DNA of 64,000 nucleotides from Streptomyces albiflavescens (GCF_014645835.1 NZ_BMMM01000010.1:124001-188000), one strand, 5' to 3'; positions 16,647 to 26,071 are shown, counted from the stretch's first letter. The notes: a model not told the origin generated them from the letters alone. A program made the numbers and translations.

Positions 16647-18314
16647 TCAGACGTCGAGGTCACTCGACTGAAGGTCGCGCAGATGCCGGTCGCGCAGCTC
16701 ACGGCGCTGCACCTTGCCGGTGGCGGACCGCGGGATGCTCTCGACCAGAGCCACGTGGTGCAGACGCTCGAAGGCGGCGACCTCGGCGTTCACGAAGTCG
16801 ATGAGTTCCTGCGGGGTGCAGGAGGTGTCGGCCGGTACGACCAGTGCGTGCGCGACCGCGCCGCTCAGTTCGTGCGGGGCGTCCACGACGACACAGTCCG
16901 CGACGCCACGGTGCCTGAGCAGGACCCGCTCGATCTCCGTCGGTGACACCAGCCAGTTGTCGCACTTGAAGACGTCCTTGATCCGGTCGACCACGAACAG
17001 GTGCCCGGTGGGATCCGTGTAGCCGATGTCTCCCGTGGAGAACCAGCCGTCCGCGTCGACGTCGTGGGACAAGTCGCGCCCGAGGTAGCCGAGCATCAGC
17101 TGGGGGCCGCGCACCTGGATCTCACCCCATTCGTCGACCGGCAGGGTGGTCCGGGTCTCCACGTGAACGATCCGGCTCTCGGCGGCCGGGACCAGCACAC
17201 CGCAGGATCCCGGCCTGGGGCGATCGAGGTCGGAGAGGTGGGTCGCCGGAGAGGTCTCGGCGAGCCCGTAGCCCTGGACCACGGGGACGCCGAAGTGCTG
17301 GCTGAGCACGCCCGCCGCGCTGGGCGCCAGGGCGGAGCCGCCCGAGAGGATCGCGCGCAGGGCGGGAGCCTCCAGCTCGCCGAGCCGGGGGTCGGCCGCG
17401 AGTTTGGCCAACCGCATCGGCAGGCTGTAGTAGTGCGTGGCCCTGGCGACGTCCGCGCCGGTGACGGCCTCGGCCACGTCGGCACCGGGCCACAGCACAT
17501 GGGTGGCACCGACGGTTGCAGCCACCGTGACATGCATCAGATGCAGCGTGGGCAGATGGTTGAAGAGCACCGAGTTCTCGTCGACCTGGTGCATGTACGC
17601 GGTCTGGGCGGCGTTGACCGTCAGATTGCGGTGGGTGAGCCTGACGGCCTTGGCCGCTCCCGTGGTGCCGCTGGTGAACTGCAGACACGCCACCTCGTCG
17701 CCGTCCACCTCGTCGCCGTCCACCTCGTCGCCGTCCGCCTCGTCGCCGTCCGCCTCGGAAGGCCGCGGGTTCGTGGGGGCGCCCGCGGACAGCTCCGCGA
17801 CCGTGGGCAGTTCGGCGGCATCCGCCGCCATGTCCGGCTCGCGGTGGGTCAGCACGATGTGCTCGAGGTCGCCGAGCCGGTCCCGCACTGCTGTGAGCAC
17901 CGGGAGCATCGCGGGGCTGACGATCGCCACGCGAGCACCCGAGATGCGCAGGACGTGGGCGAGACGCTCCGGTGGGAGCAGTGGATTGACGAGAGCGCTG
18001 ACGTTGCCGGAGCGTGCGATACCGAAGAAGGCCTGCGGGAACACGGGGTCCAGCACCATCGCCAGGGCAACGACCTCGCCGGCGCCGCCGATCAGGGCGC
18101 GCAGGCCCGCGGAGAACGCGTCCGCCCCGGCGTCCAGTTCCGCGTAGCTGATCTCAACGGCCGGTGACCGCAGCGCGGTGCTCGTGGGCCGGCGCTCCGC
18201 CGCCCTGCGCAGGATGTGGTCGACCCGGGGGCCGGCGATCAGGTGGGCGATGGTGTCGAGCGGCGGTCCCGCCATGGCCGAGCTGGTGGTGCTCACGGAA
18301 TCGGTGGTTGCCAT
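16647..18314 (-). CDS. Acyl-CoA/AMP ligase (ANL superfamily)
   Basis: 555 residues. ANL-family adenylate-forming motifs are visible: P-loop LQFTSGTTGAAKAVRLTHRN, QGYGLAETSPATH, GWFSTGDIGY, DRIKDVFKCDNWLVSPTEIE, and the catalytic lysine region RSATGKVQRREL. It activates a carboxylic acid as acyl-AMP, then usually acyl-CoA. Tetracycline clusters carry similar ligases of uncertain role; here it could activate malonate or methylated malonates for the starter unit or for the sugar ester. The ATG at 18314 is chosen by family start. A 15-bp repeat encodes an acidic DGDE tract just before the P-loop. It diverges from the FAD monooxygenase across 138 bases. Confidence 0.88.
   Translation of the reverse strand: MATTDSVSTTSSAMAGPPLDTIAHLIAGPRVDHILRRAAERRPTSTALRSPAVEISYAELDAGADAFSAGLRALIGGAGEVVALAMVLDPVFPQAFFGIARSGNVSALVNPLLPPERLAHVLRISGARVAIVSPAMLPVLTAVRDRLGDLEHIVLTHREPDMAADAAELPTVAELSAGAPTNPRPSEADGDEADGDEVDGDEVDGDEVACLQFTSGTTGAAKAVRLTHRNLTVNAAQTAYMHQVDENSVLFNHLPTLHLMHVTVAATVGATHVLWPGADVAEAVTGADVARATHYYSLPMRLAKLAADPRLGELEAPALRAILSGGSALAPSAAGVLSQHFGVPVVQGYGLAETSPATHLSDLDRPRPGSCGVLVPAAESRIVHVETRTTLPVDEWGEIQVRGPQLMLGYLGRDLSHDVDADGWFSTGDIGYTDPTGHLFVVDRIKDVFKCDNWLVSPTEIERVLLRHRGVADCVVVDAPHELSGAVAHALVVPADTSCTPQELIDFVNAEVAAFERLHHVALVESIPRSATGKVQRRELRDRHLRDLQSSDLDV
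17691..17757. repeat. 15-bp tandem repeat inside the acyl-CoA ligase
   Basis: Four 15-bp units (three CACCTCGTCGCCGTC at 17691-17735 and one variant at 17736-17750) plus a half unit. On the coding strand they give a repeated Asp-Gly-Asp-Glu-(Val/Ala) tract ending seven residues before the TSGTTG loop. Reading frame is kept. Confidence 0.9.
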
Positions 18315-18452
18315 GGCCGCACTGTGGCCGCGGTCCTTCGAAGCCGCTTCGAATCGGGACGGAGCGTGGGCCGCGGCTCCTCCAGCGAAGTTCCGACGGG
18401 CGTCGAGGCGGCCCGGACAAGGTGGCCCGGATGCAGGCTGAATGGAGGGTTG

Positions 18453-20114
18453 ATGAGCGCGATATCCAGTGACGTCGATGTACTGGTCGCCGGGGCCGGG
18501 CCGGTCGGGCTGACGGCCGCGTACGAGCTCGTGCGCCGGGGTGTACGTGTACGGGTCGTGGACCGGGCAGAGGGGCCGGCGACGACGAGCCGCGCGACGG
18601 CGACGCACGCCCGCACGCTCGAGGTGTACCACCAGATGGGCATTCTGCCGGAGCTGTTGGCACGCGGGCAGCGCGTGGAGAACTTCACCATGCACCGCAG
18701 GGGCCGTGTGCTGACGAGCCTCGGCACGGACTATTCGGAGCTCCCGACCCGCTTCCCGTTCACGCTGCAGGTCGACCAGGTCATCACCGAGGAGGTGCTG
18801 CGGGAGCGGTTGCGTGCGGCCGGCGTCGACGTGGAGTGGGGTGTCGCGCTGGAGAGCCTCGACCACGATCCGGACGGCGTGGTCGCCCGGCTGCGGCACG
18901 GTGACGGCGACAGCGCGGAATGCGCGGCCGCGTGGCTGGTCGGCGCCGACGGCGCGCACAGCACGGTCCGCAAGCAACTCGGCATCGAGCTGCTCGGCGA
19001 GTCCTCGGAGAAGTGGATGGTGGCCGACGCCTTCATCGACACGGAGCTGCCCCGGGACAGCCTCCACTGGATGCATCTGTCGCGCGGGACCATCCTCATG
19101 GTGCCGTTCCCCGACGAAGGCAAGTGGCGGCTGCTGGACACGGACGACGTCGGCGACGAGGACCGACCGGACGTGGTGCGGGCCCGGTTCGAGGCGAAGA
19201 TGTCCGAGGGTCTGGGCAGGCCGGTCAAGGTCAAGGAGCTGACCTGGATGTCGGTGTTCACGATCCGGCAGCGCATGGTGGAGAACATGCGCTCCGGCCG
19301 CTGCTTCCTGGCCGGTGACGCGGCGCACGTGCACAGTCCGGCGTCCGGGCAGGGCATGAACACGGGCATTCAGGACGCCTACAACCTCGCGTGGAAACTG
19401 GCCTCCGTGGTCAACGGTCAGGCGGGGGAAGGCCTGTTGGACACATACAGCGCGGAGCGGGTGCCCGTCGGCGAGATCCTGCTGGGCTCCACGAAGACCG
19501 CGACCAAGCTGATCGCGCTGCGCAACGCGGCCGCCCCCGTCCTGCTGCCGCTCGGCATGGCCCTGCTGAATCTCCTTGCGCCGGTCAAGCGCGGAGTGGA
19601 GCGCAAGATCCTGCGCGGCATGTCCGGGCTCGCGTTGCACTACCGCTCCAGCCCGCTCACCGTCCCGGTGTCACCGGGCACGGACAGCGGCGAAAGTGCC
19701 GTGATCGAGCCGGGCGACCGGGTCTCCTGCTCGCTGGAGGAGCTGCGCTCCAGTCCCGGCTGGCAGGCGGTGTGCGAGGAACTGGCCGACCCTCGTTGGA
19801 AGTTGCTTGTCTTCACCGGTCCCGGTGCACCTCTGGAGGCGGTGGACGATGCGCACGAGACGTACGGGGACGCGCTGCGCGTATGTCTCGTACGGGAGAC
19901 GGAGGCCACCGCGCGGGATGGTGGGCCCCGACCCCTGCACGACCCGGGCGGCCGGGTGCGGCGCGGCTTCGCCGTCGCGGCCGGGCCCTCGTACGCGCTC
20001 GTGCGGCCGGACGGCTATCTGGCCGCCAAGGGACCGCTCGACGACGGAGCCGCTCTGGAGAGCCTGCTCCAGCGTGTCCATCTGGTACCCACGCGCCGCG
20101 GCGCGGCGAAGTAA
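18453..20114 (+). CDS. FAD-dependent aromatic polyketide monooxygenase
   Basis: 553 residues, of the PHBH-type group A flavoprotein hydroxylases (OxyS, OxyE, PgaE relatives). It has DVLVAGAGPVGLTAAYELVRRG (GxGxxG for ADP), the DG motif LVGADGAHSTVRK, and the GD motif RCFLAGDAAHVHSPASGQGMNTGIQDAYNLAWKL. The C-terminal thioredoxin-like domain is present. It would hydroxylate the ring system of the aglycone. The ATG at 18453 has GGAGGG six bases before it. It is followed 9 bases later by a cyclase gene in the same operon. Confidence 0.93.
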   Translation: MSAISSDVDVLVAGAGPVGLTAAYELVRRGVRVRVVDRAEGPATTSRATATHARTLEVYHQMGILPELLARGQRVENFTMHRRGRVLTSLGTDYSELPTRFPFTLQVDQVITEEVLRERLRAAGVDVEWGVALESLDHDPDGVVARLRHGDGDSAECAAAWLVGADGAHSTVRKQLGIELLGESSEKWMVADAFIDTELPRDSLHWMHLSRGTILMVPFPDEGKWRLLDTDDVGDEDRPDVVRARFEAKMSEGLGRPVKVKELTWMSVFTIRQRMVENMRSGRCFLAGDAAHVHSPASGQGMNTGIQDAYNLAWKLASVVNGQAGEGLLDTYSAERVPVGEILLGSTKTATKLIALRNAAAPVLLPLGMALLNLLAPVKRGVERKILRGMSGLALHYRSSPLTVPVSPGTDSGESAVIEPGDRVSCSLEELRSSPGWQAVCEELADPRWKLLVFTGPGAPLEAVDDAHETYGDALRVCLVRETEATARDGGPRPLHDPGGRVRRGFAVAAGPSYALVRPDGYLAAKGPLDDGAALESLLQRVHLVPTRRGAAK

Positions 20115-20123
20115 GGGGCACAC

Positions 20124-20897
20124 GTGCGCATCATCGACCTGTCCACGCCGATCGATGCCGGGGTCTGGGAGCCGAATCCGGTCGAGCACGAGATCATGTC
20201 GCCGGCCGAGGGCGGCCGGCACATGGCCGAGGGCATGCGGGAGCGGTACGGCCTGGAGTTCGACCCGGCCGACCTGCCGGGCGGCGAGTTGCTCTCGCTC
20301 GACACGGTCAAGCTGACCACGCACACCGGGACCCACGTCGACGCCCCGTCGCATTACGGCTCGACGGCGTCGTACGGCGAACCGCGCCACATCGACCGTA
20401 TGCCGCTCGACTGGTTCGTGCGCCCGGGCATGGTGCTCGACCTGACGAGTGAACCGGTCGGCGCGGCCGGCGCCGATGTGCTGCGCCGCGAGTTCGACCG
20501 GATCGGCCGGGAGCCGCAGCCGATGGACATCGTCATGCTGAACACCGGCGCGGACCGGATCGCCGGAACCCCCAAGTACTTCACGGACTTCGTGGGTCTG
20601 GACGCCTCGGCGACGCATCTCCTGCTCGACCTCGGGGTGAAGGTGATCGGCACCGACGCCTTCAGCCTGGACGCGCCCTTCACCCACATGATCGAGGAGT
20701 TCCGGCGCACCGGTGACCGCGACGTGCTGTGGCCCGCGCACTTCGTGGGACGCGAGCGCGAGTACTGCCAGATCGAGCGACTCGCCAACCTGGACGCACT
20801 GCCCGGCGGCACCGGGTTCACGGTCTCCTGCCTGCCGGTGAAGCTGGTGAACGCCGGCGCGGGCTGGGCGCGGGCCGTCGCGTTCGTGGAGGAGTGA
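20124..20897 (+). CDS. Putative polyketide cyclase, kynurenine-formamidase fold
   Basis: 257 residues of the cyclase family PF04199, which includes OxyN-like cyclases of tetracycline clusters. The metal-binding motif is THTGTHVDAPSHYG (HxGTHxDxPxH) and LDLGVKVIGTDAFSLD is the conserved C-terminal block. It is proposed to close a later ring of the folded polyketide. The start is the ATG at 20127 or GTG at 20124 (GTGCGCATCATCGACCTG); GTG at 20124 is chosen since the protein then begins (M)RIIDLSTPI, the family start. It is coupled with the FAD monooxygenase. Confidence 0.85.
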   Translation: MRIIDLSTPIDAGVWEPNPVEHEIMSPAEGGRHMAEGMRERYGLEFDPADLPGGELLSLDTVKLTTHTGTHVDAPSHYGSTASYGEPRHIDRMPLDWFVRPGMVLDLTSEPVGAAGADVLRREFDRIGREPQPMDIVMLNTGADRIAGTPKYFTDFVGLDASATHLLLDLGVKVIGTDAFSLDAPFTHMIEEFRRTGDRDVLWPAHFVGREREYCQIERLANLDALPGGTGFTVSCLPVKLVNAGAGWARAVAFVEE

Positions 20898-20923
20898 CGC
20901 GGAAGGTCGGCTCCGGAGCGTGA

Positions 20924-20973
20924 CGCGGGACGAGGCACGGACCGGTGCGGACCGGTCCGTGCCTCATCCCGCG
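20924..20973. terminator. Bidirectional hairpin terminator
   Basis: CGCGGGA (20924-20930) and GAGGCACGGACCGGT (20932-20946) pair with ACCGGTCCGTGCCTC (20951-20965) and TCCCGCG (20967-20973): 22 pairs with one mismatch and a 4-base loop. It lies between two converging genes and touches the stop codon of the leftward one. Confidence 0.85.
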
Positions 20974-21414
20974 CTACGGCAGGTCGTCCCGGGTGACCTT
21001 GCGGCTCTTCACCAGGAGCCGGCCGCCCTCCCGCACCAGTACGTCCTCGCAGACGCAGACGCGGTGCAGGACCGGCTGCTGCTCGCGTCGGGTCGCGAAC
21101 ACAAGGGCGTAGCACCGCACGCGCAGTGATCCGTCGTCGTTCGGGAACACCGCGACCATCCCGTGCCAGTGGCGGCGCTGCTCCTGCGCGGCTGCCAGCT
21201 CCTGTGTGGTGCGACGCAGCGTCCGCCTGAGCTCTTCCCGGCCGCGCGTCGGCTCCTCCAGGGTCGGTACGGCGAAGGTCGCGTCCTCGGTGAACGTCTC
21301 CGCCCAGGCGTCGACGACTCCGCCGTCCAACAGTTGCATGTGCTCGGCGTAGAACTGCTGTACCTCCGCGTAGACCTCGGCGGTCACGCGTTCGGCCACC
21401 TGCTGTGTGCTCAC
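20974..21414 (-). CDS. SnoaL/NTF2-like protein
   Basis: 146 residues of the NTF2 fold (SnoaL_4 / ring-hydroxylating beta-subunit type): QQFYAEHMQLLDGGVVDAWAETFTEDATFAVP, then RHWHGMVAVFPNDDGSLRVRCYALV. Similar small proteins in aromatic polyketide clusters act as cyclases, hydroxylase helpers or dehydratases. Function here is unknown. The GTG at 21414 is chosen because GGGAGACACTC precedes it. It is a single gene pointing left between two rightward operons, sharing a 193-base divergent region with the aromatase gene. Confidence 0.75.
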   Translation of the reverse strand: MSTQQVAERVTAEVYAEVQQFYAEHMQLLDGGVVDAWAETFTEDATFAVPTLEEPTRGREELRRTLRRTTQELAAAQEQRRHWHGMVAVFPNDDGSLRVRCYALVFATRREQQPVLHRVCVCEDVLVREGGRLLVKSRKVTRDDLP

Positions 21415-21607
21415 GAGTGTCTCCCTGTCCTCGGTGCGCCGTCGGCGGTGCGTGCCGGGGCGTGGAAGGCACCGTCCACGACGGGCCTCGAACCCCGTTG
21501 GAGGCCGGAGGGATCGAAGCGGCCTCCAACGCGTCTCCATTTGCGACAGGCATGGTTCAAGCGCGAAATGACCATCGAATGACCACCGCAAGCGGACCGG
21601 AGGACCT

Positions 21608-22555
21608 GTGTCGGCAGTGAAGACGCACCGAGTGGAAGAGAAGGCGCTGATAGCCGCGCCCGTGGACGTCGTGCGCCAGATCGTGGTCGATGTCGAGGCG
21701 TGGCCCCAGTTGCACGGGCCCGCGGTGCACGCGGAGATCCTGGAAAGCGGTGCCGACGGCGAGTTGATCCAGCACTGGTCGGTCGTGGACGACCACACCG
21801 TGCGGACGTGGGTGTCCCGGCGCAGGGTCACCGGCTCGGGCGACGTGCTGTTCACGCATGAGCCCGCGAACGCGCCCTTCGCGACGGTGAGCGGTGGCTT
21901 CCGGTTCGAGGAGCAGCCGGACGGTACCACCCTCGTCCGCATGCACCATGAGTTCACCCTCCTCGAGGAGGACGAGGGGGTGGCCTCGGAGCGCGCCGAG
22001 TCCATGCAGCGTGGAAGCCAGGCGCACCTGAACACCCTGAAGAACGCGGCGGAGAACGCCGACGAGCTGAAGAGGCTGATCATCTCCTTCGAGGACCCGC
22101 TGTTCGTGGCGGGATCCGTCGAGGACGCCTATCGGTACCTGTACGAGGCGGACAAATGGCCCGAGCGGATTCCGCATGTGATCCGGCTGGAACTGGAGGA
22201 GAACACACCGAACATCCAGTTCTTCGACATGGACACGCGCTCCTCCGACGGCTCTGAGCACACCACGCGCTCGGTCCGGATCTGCCTCCCGAACCACAAG
22301 ATCGTCTACAAGCAGACCCGGCCGCCCAAGACGCTGGACGCGCACACCGGCCACTGGCTGTTCACGCGGACACCGGAGGGTGTCGTCGTCAGCGCCCGGC
22401 ACACGGCGACGATCCGGCCGGAGGGTCTGCACCTTCTCGGCGAGGGCATGACGGTGGACGGTGCCCGCAAGTATCTGCGCCGCATCCTGAGTGCCAACAG
22501 CATGGGCAACCTGCGGCTGTCCAAGGAGTACGCCGAGCAGCTGGCCGGACACTGA
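21608..22555 (+). CDS. Didomain aromatase/cyclase
   Basis: 315 residues with two START/Bet v1-like domains: one starting VEEKALIAAPVDVVRQIVVDVEAWPQL and a second starting around FVAGSVEDAYRYLYEADKWPERIPHV. Didomain ARO/CYCs (OxyK, MtmQ type) act on C9-ketoreduced chains, catalysing first-ring cyclisation C7-C12 and aromatisation. This predicts that the SDR at 46807 is the matching C9 ketoreductase. It starts with GTG at 21608 and leads a rightward run into the acyltransferase. Confidence 0.93.
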   Translation: MSAVKTHRVEEKALIAAPVDVVRQIVVDVEAWPQLHGPAVHAEILESGADGELIQHWSVVDDHTVRTWVSRRRVTGSGDVLFTHEPANAPFATVSGGFRFEEQPDGTTLVRMHHEFTLLEEDEGVASERAESMQRGSQAHLNTLKNAAENADELKRLIISFEDPLFVAGSVEDAYRYLYEADKWPERIPHVIRLELEENTPNIQFFDMDTRSSDGSEHTTRSVRICLPNHKIVYKQTRPPKTLDAHTGHWLFTRTPEGVVVSARHTATIRPEGLHLLGEGMTVDGARKYLRRILSANSMGNLRLSKEYAEQLAGH

Positions 22556-22581
22556 CCGACCGACCGGGCCGGGGGCACTCC

Positions 22582-23592
22582 ATGAGTGAGTCAGCGGGCG
22601 AACGTCCGCGCCGGGTGGCATTTCTGCTGCCCGGCCAGGGCGCCCAGTACCGGCGCATGGGCGCGGGGCTCTACCCGTCCGAGCCGGTCTTCACCGAGGC
22701 GATGGACGAGGTCTTCTCGGCCATGGGCCCGGCGGGTCCGGCACTGCGCGCGGACTGGCTCGCCGAGCGGCCGTCGGTTCCGGTGGAGTCCGCGGCCTGG
22801 GCCCAGCCGCTGCTCTTCGCGGTGGACTACGCCCTCGGCAGGCTGGTCATGAGCTGGGGGATCCAGCCGGCCGCGCTCCTGGGCCACAGCGTCGGTGAGA
22901 TGGCCGCGGCGGTACTCGCCGGGGTCTTCGGACTCCGGGACGCCACCGGATTGGTGCTCGACCGGGTGTCAAGGGTCGCCGCCGCACCACCGGGCGGAAT
23001 GCTCGCGGTGGCGGCGACCCCGGCGGAGGTCGAGCCGTTCCTGGCCGGTGACGTAGTGATCGGCGCTGTCAACGCGCCTCGTCACACCGTCCTCGCGGGG
23101 CCGCGCGAGCTGTTGGCCGAGACGGCCCGGCAGCTCGACGCGAAGGGTCTCAGCAACCGCGGCGTGCCCTCGCACACCGCCTTCCACAGCCCGGTGCTCG
23201 CCTCCTGCCTGGCGGGCTCCGGCGAACGCGTCGCCTCGACGGCGCGCAGGCCGCCGCTGATCACGGTGTACTCCGGGTACACGGCGGCCCCTCTGCGGTC
23301 CGACGAGGCGCTCGATCCGGGTTTCTGGGCACGGCAGCCGATGGCTCCCGTGCTGTTCTGGCCCGCGCTCGACGCCCTGCTGTCCTCGGGCGATCACGTG
23401 CTGGTGGAGGCGGGTCCGGGGCGCGGCCTGGGCAGCATCGCGCGCCGGCATCCCGCGGTCCGGCGGGGTACGAGCAGCGTCGTCACCCTGCTGCCGGCCC
23501 GCCCCGGGGACTGCGAGCGGGACCACGTCGCACTGCGGGCGGCAGCCGAGGCGTTGCGCGCCGAGGGCCTCTCGCAGTCTGCCGCTTCCTAG
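22582..23592 (+). CDS. Malonyl-type acyltransferase
   Basis: 336 residues. FabD-like AT with VAFLLPGQGAQYRRMG, the active serine Ser103 in GHSVGEMAAAV, and a later SHTAFHSPVL. The AFH triplet is the malonyl-type signature (methylmalonyl types carry ASH). Such discrete ATs occur in type II clusters with non-acetate starters (OxyP, ZhuC, DpsD types). There they load ACP or edit wrong starters. Here it may help malonamate priming or remove acetate. It begins at ATG 22582, 26 bases after the aromatase. Confidence 0.88.
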   Translation: MSESAGERPRRVAFLLPGQGAQYRRMGAGLYPSEPVFTEAMDEVFSAMGPAGPALRADWLAERPSVPVESAAWAQPLLFAVDYALGRLVMSWGIQPAALLGHSVGEMAAAVLAGVFGLRDATGLVLDRVSRVAAAPPGGMLAVAATPAEVEPFLAGDVVIGAVNAPRHTVLAGPRELLAETARQLDAKGLSNRGVPSHTAFHSPVLASCLAGSGERVASTARRPPLITVYSGYTAAPLRSDEALDPGFWARQPMAPVLFWPALDALLSSGDHVLVEAGPGRGLGSIARRHPAVRRGTSSVVTLLPARPGDCERDHVALRAAAEALRAEGLSQSAAS

Positions 23593-23634
23593 CGGCTGTT
23601 CATCGGTTACCAACCACCTTTGGGGGTACGTGCG

Positions 23635-24603
23635 GTGCGTGTTCTGGTCACGGGCGGAGCCGGATTCATCGGTTCGAGCTATGTCCGTGCGCTGCTCGAC
23701 GGGGAGTATCCGGGCTACGAAGACGCCCTGGTCACCGTCGTGGACAAGCTGACCTACGCCGGCAATCGGGCCAATCTTCCCGAGCGCCACGAGCGGCTGC
23801 GGTTCGTGGTCGCCGACATCGCCGACCGGGAGGCTCTCCAGGCCGTGGTCAGGGGCCACGACGAGGTGGTGCACTTCGCCGCGGAGTCCCACGTGGACCG
23901 GTCGCTGCACGACGCGTCCGCGTTCGTGCGGACCAATGTGGAGGGCACCCAGAGCCTTCTGGACGCCTGTCTGCGGGCTGAGGTGCGGCGCGTCGTCCAT
24001 GTCTCGACCGACGAGGTGTACGGCTCCATCGACACCGGCGCGTGGACGGAGTCCCGCCCCTTGTTGCCCAACTCCCCCTACGCCGCGTCGAAGGCGGGCG
24101 GTGACCTGATCGCCCGCGCCTATTGGCGCAGCTACGGTCTGGATGTCCGCGTCACCCGTTGCAGCAACAACTACGGCCCGTACCAGCACGTCGAGAAGCT
24201 GATCCCGCTGTTCGTCACCAACCTTCTCAGCGGGCAGCCCGTGCCCCTGTACGGGGACGGGAGGAACGTACGGGAGTGGGTGCACGTCGAGGACCACTGC
24301 CGTGCCGTGCAACTCGTCCTCACCGAGGGCAAAGCCGGCGAGGTGTACAACGTCGGGGGCACCTCACTCTCCAACCGTGAGATCACCGGGCACCTGCTCG
24401 AGCTGTGCGGAGCCGACCGGAGCCAGGTCCGGTCCGTCGAGGACCGCAAGGGGCACGACTTCCGGTACTCCGTGGACGACGCGAAGATCCGGACCGAGCT
24501 GGGCCACCGTCCGCGGGTCTCCTTCCCGGACGGGCTGGCCGAGGTGGTCCGGTGGTACCGGGAGAACCCGGGCTGGTGGAAGCCCCTGCGTGCGTCCCAG
24601 TGA
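23635..24603 (+). CDS. rmlB: dTDP-glucose 4,6-dehydratase
   Basis: 322 residues, extended SDR. NAD-binding TGGAGFIGSSYV, STDEVYGS, and the catalytic YAASKAGGD (YxxxK) are present, with RCSNNYGPYQHVEKLIP typical of RmlB. It converts dTDP-glucose to dTDP-4-keto-6-deoxyglucose, the branch point for all the deoxysugars. The GTG at 23635 follows GGGGG by several bases; a TTG at 23620 is possible but less likely. It lies 42 bases after the AT gene and 28 before the 2,3-dehydratase. Confidence 0.95.
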   Translation: MRVLVTGGAGFIGSSYVRALLDGEYPGYEDALVTVVDKLTYAGNRANLPERHERLRFVVADIADREALQAVVRGHDEVVHFAAESHVDRSLHDASAFVRTNVEGTQSLLDACLRAEVRRVVHVSTDEVYGSIDTGAWTESRPLLPNSPYAASKAGGDLIARAYWRSYGLDVRVTRCSNNYGPYQHVEKLIPLFVTNLLSGQPVPLYGDGRNVREWVHVEDHCRAVQLVLTEGKAGEVYNVGGTSLSNREITGHLLELCGADRSQVRSVEDRKGHDFRYSVDDAKIRTELGHRPRVSFPDGLAEVVRWYRENPGWWKPLRASQ

Positions 24604-24631
24604 CTTCAGCGACCTGACAAGGAGCCCCGCC

Positions 24632-26071
24632 ATGCCCCTGCCCATGCCCGAAGCGCTCGCGGCCGCCGGCTCGCCCGGCCTCGGACGGCGGTTCACCGTC
24701 TCGGCGTCCGCGACCGACAGCCCGGTCACTCCGAACGCGGAGTTCGACGCATGGTTTGCGCGGAAACGACGAGCAAACCGTTTCAACGTCGCCCGGATCC
24801 CTTTCAGCGATCTCGCCGGCTGGCGATTTCGGGAGGGCGACGGAAATCTGGTCCACGACAGCGGGAAATTCTTCTCCGTCACCGGGCTGGAGGTGAACAC
24901 CGACTGGCAGGACCGCGGTTCATGGATGCAACCGATCCTGGACCAGCCCGAGATCGGCATACTTGGCATCGTTGTCAAAGAGTTCGACGGCGTACTCCAC
25001 TGTCTGATGCAGGCGAAGATGGAGCCCGGAAACCCCGAAACCGTTCAACTCTCGCCCACGGTGCAGGCGACCCGGAGCAACTACACCGGTGTACACGGGG
25101 GGCGCCGCACCACGTACATCGAGTACTTCACGAGCTCGGAACGGACCCTGCTGGTCGATTCCCTCCAGTCCGAACAAGGCGCCTGGTTCCTGCAGAAGCG
25201 GAACCGGAACATGATCGTCGAAGTCACCGACGACGTTCCCCCGCACGACAACTTCCGCTGGCTCACGATCGGGCAGATACACCGTGTCCTGGCTCAGGAC
25301 AACGTAGTCAACATGGATACACGCACCATCCTGTCCTGTGTACCTTTCGAAGCACCCAACGGACCGGTCCGGAACGCGGCGAGCCCCGAATACCGTGAGT
25401 CCCTGGTGCGTTCGCTGTCGGGACGGCACGGCTCGCTGCACACCGCCGGCCACCTCCTGGCCTGGCTGACCGACGTCAAGGCACGGCACTCGTTCACCCG
25501 GCGCACCCTCCCTCTGTCGAAGATCGACGGCTGGTCGCACTCGGACGACGAGATCGCGCACGACGAGGGCAAGCACTTCAAGGTGATCGCCGCGGACGTC
25601 CGGGCCGACACCCGCGAGGTCGCCCAGTGGACACAGCCCCTGATCGCCCCCGTCGAGCGCGGAGTCGCCGCCTTTCTGGCCCGGCCCATCAACGGGGTGC
25701 TGCATCTGCTCGTCCACGCGAAGGCCGAGGCAGGGGCCTTCGACATGTGCGAGCTGGCGCCCACGGTGCAATGTCTGCCGGTCAACTTCCGGGATCTCCC
25801 GGTACACCGGCAGCCTCGGTACCTGGACCTCGTACTGGACCCCGCTCCGGGCACCCTGCGCTTCGACGCCGTCCTCTCGGAGGAGGGCGGGCGGTTCCAC
25901 CACGCGGACAACCACTACCGGATCATCGACGTGGGTGAGGACGTCCCGGCGCAGGACGACGAGGACTACCACTGGATGACGGTCCATCAACTGATGTCGC
26001 TGGTGCAGCACAGCCGCTATCTGAACGTGCAGGCGCGAAGCCTGCTGGCGAGCCTGCACACCACATGGTGA
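24632..26071 (+). CDS. NDP-hexose 2,3-dehydratase
   Basis: 479 residues of the TylX3/UrdS/EryBVI family, which removes the 2-hydroxyl of 4-keto-6-deoxyhexose. The two homologous halves are visible: FFSVTGLEVNTDWQDRGSWMQPIL in the first and FKVIAADVRADTREVAQWTQPLI in the second, each followed by a conserved LxxAKxExG segment (MQAKMEPGN; VHAKAEAGA). AAGGAG precedes the ATG at 24632. Its end overlaps the start of the 3-ketoreductase gene by 7 bases. Confidence 0.95.
   Translation: MPLPMPEALAAAGSPGLGRRFTVSASATDSPVTPNAEFDAWFARKRRANRFNVARIPFSDLAGWRFREGDGNLVHDSGKFFSVTGLEVNTDWQDRGSWMQPILDQPEIGILGIVVKEFDGVLHCLMQAKMEPGNPETVQLSPTVQATRSNYTGVHGGRRTTYIEYFTSSERTLLVDSLQSEQGAWFLQKRNRNMIVEVTDDVPPHDNFRWLTIGQIHRVLAQDNVVNMDTRTILSCVPFEAPNGPVRNAASPEYRESLVRSLSGRHGSLHTAGHLLAWLTDVKARHSFTRRTLPLSKIDGWSHSDDEIAHDEGKHFKVIAADVRADTREVAQWTQPLIAPVERGVAAFLARPINGVLHLLVHAKAEAGAFDMCELAPTVQCLPVNFRDLPVHRQPRYLDLVLDPAPGTLRFDAVLSEEGGRFHHADNHYRIIDVGEDVPAQDDEDYHWMTVHQLMSLVQHSRYLNVQARSLLASLHTTW

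Noticed and set aside
16647..19640. A 997-residue ligase protein starting beyond 18314
   Set aside because: Upstream residues are the antisense reading of the FAD monooxygenase gene; homology starts at the ATG at 18314.
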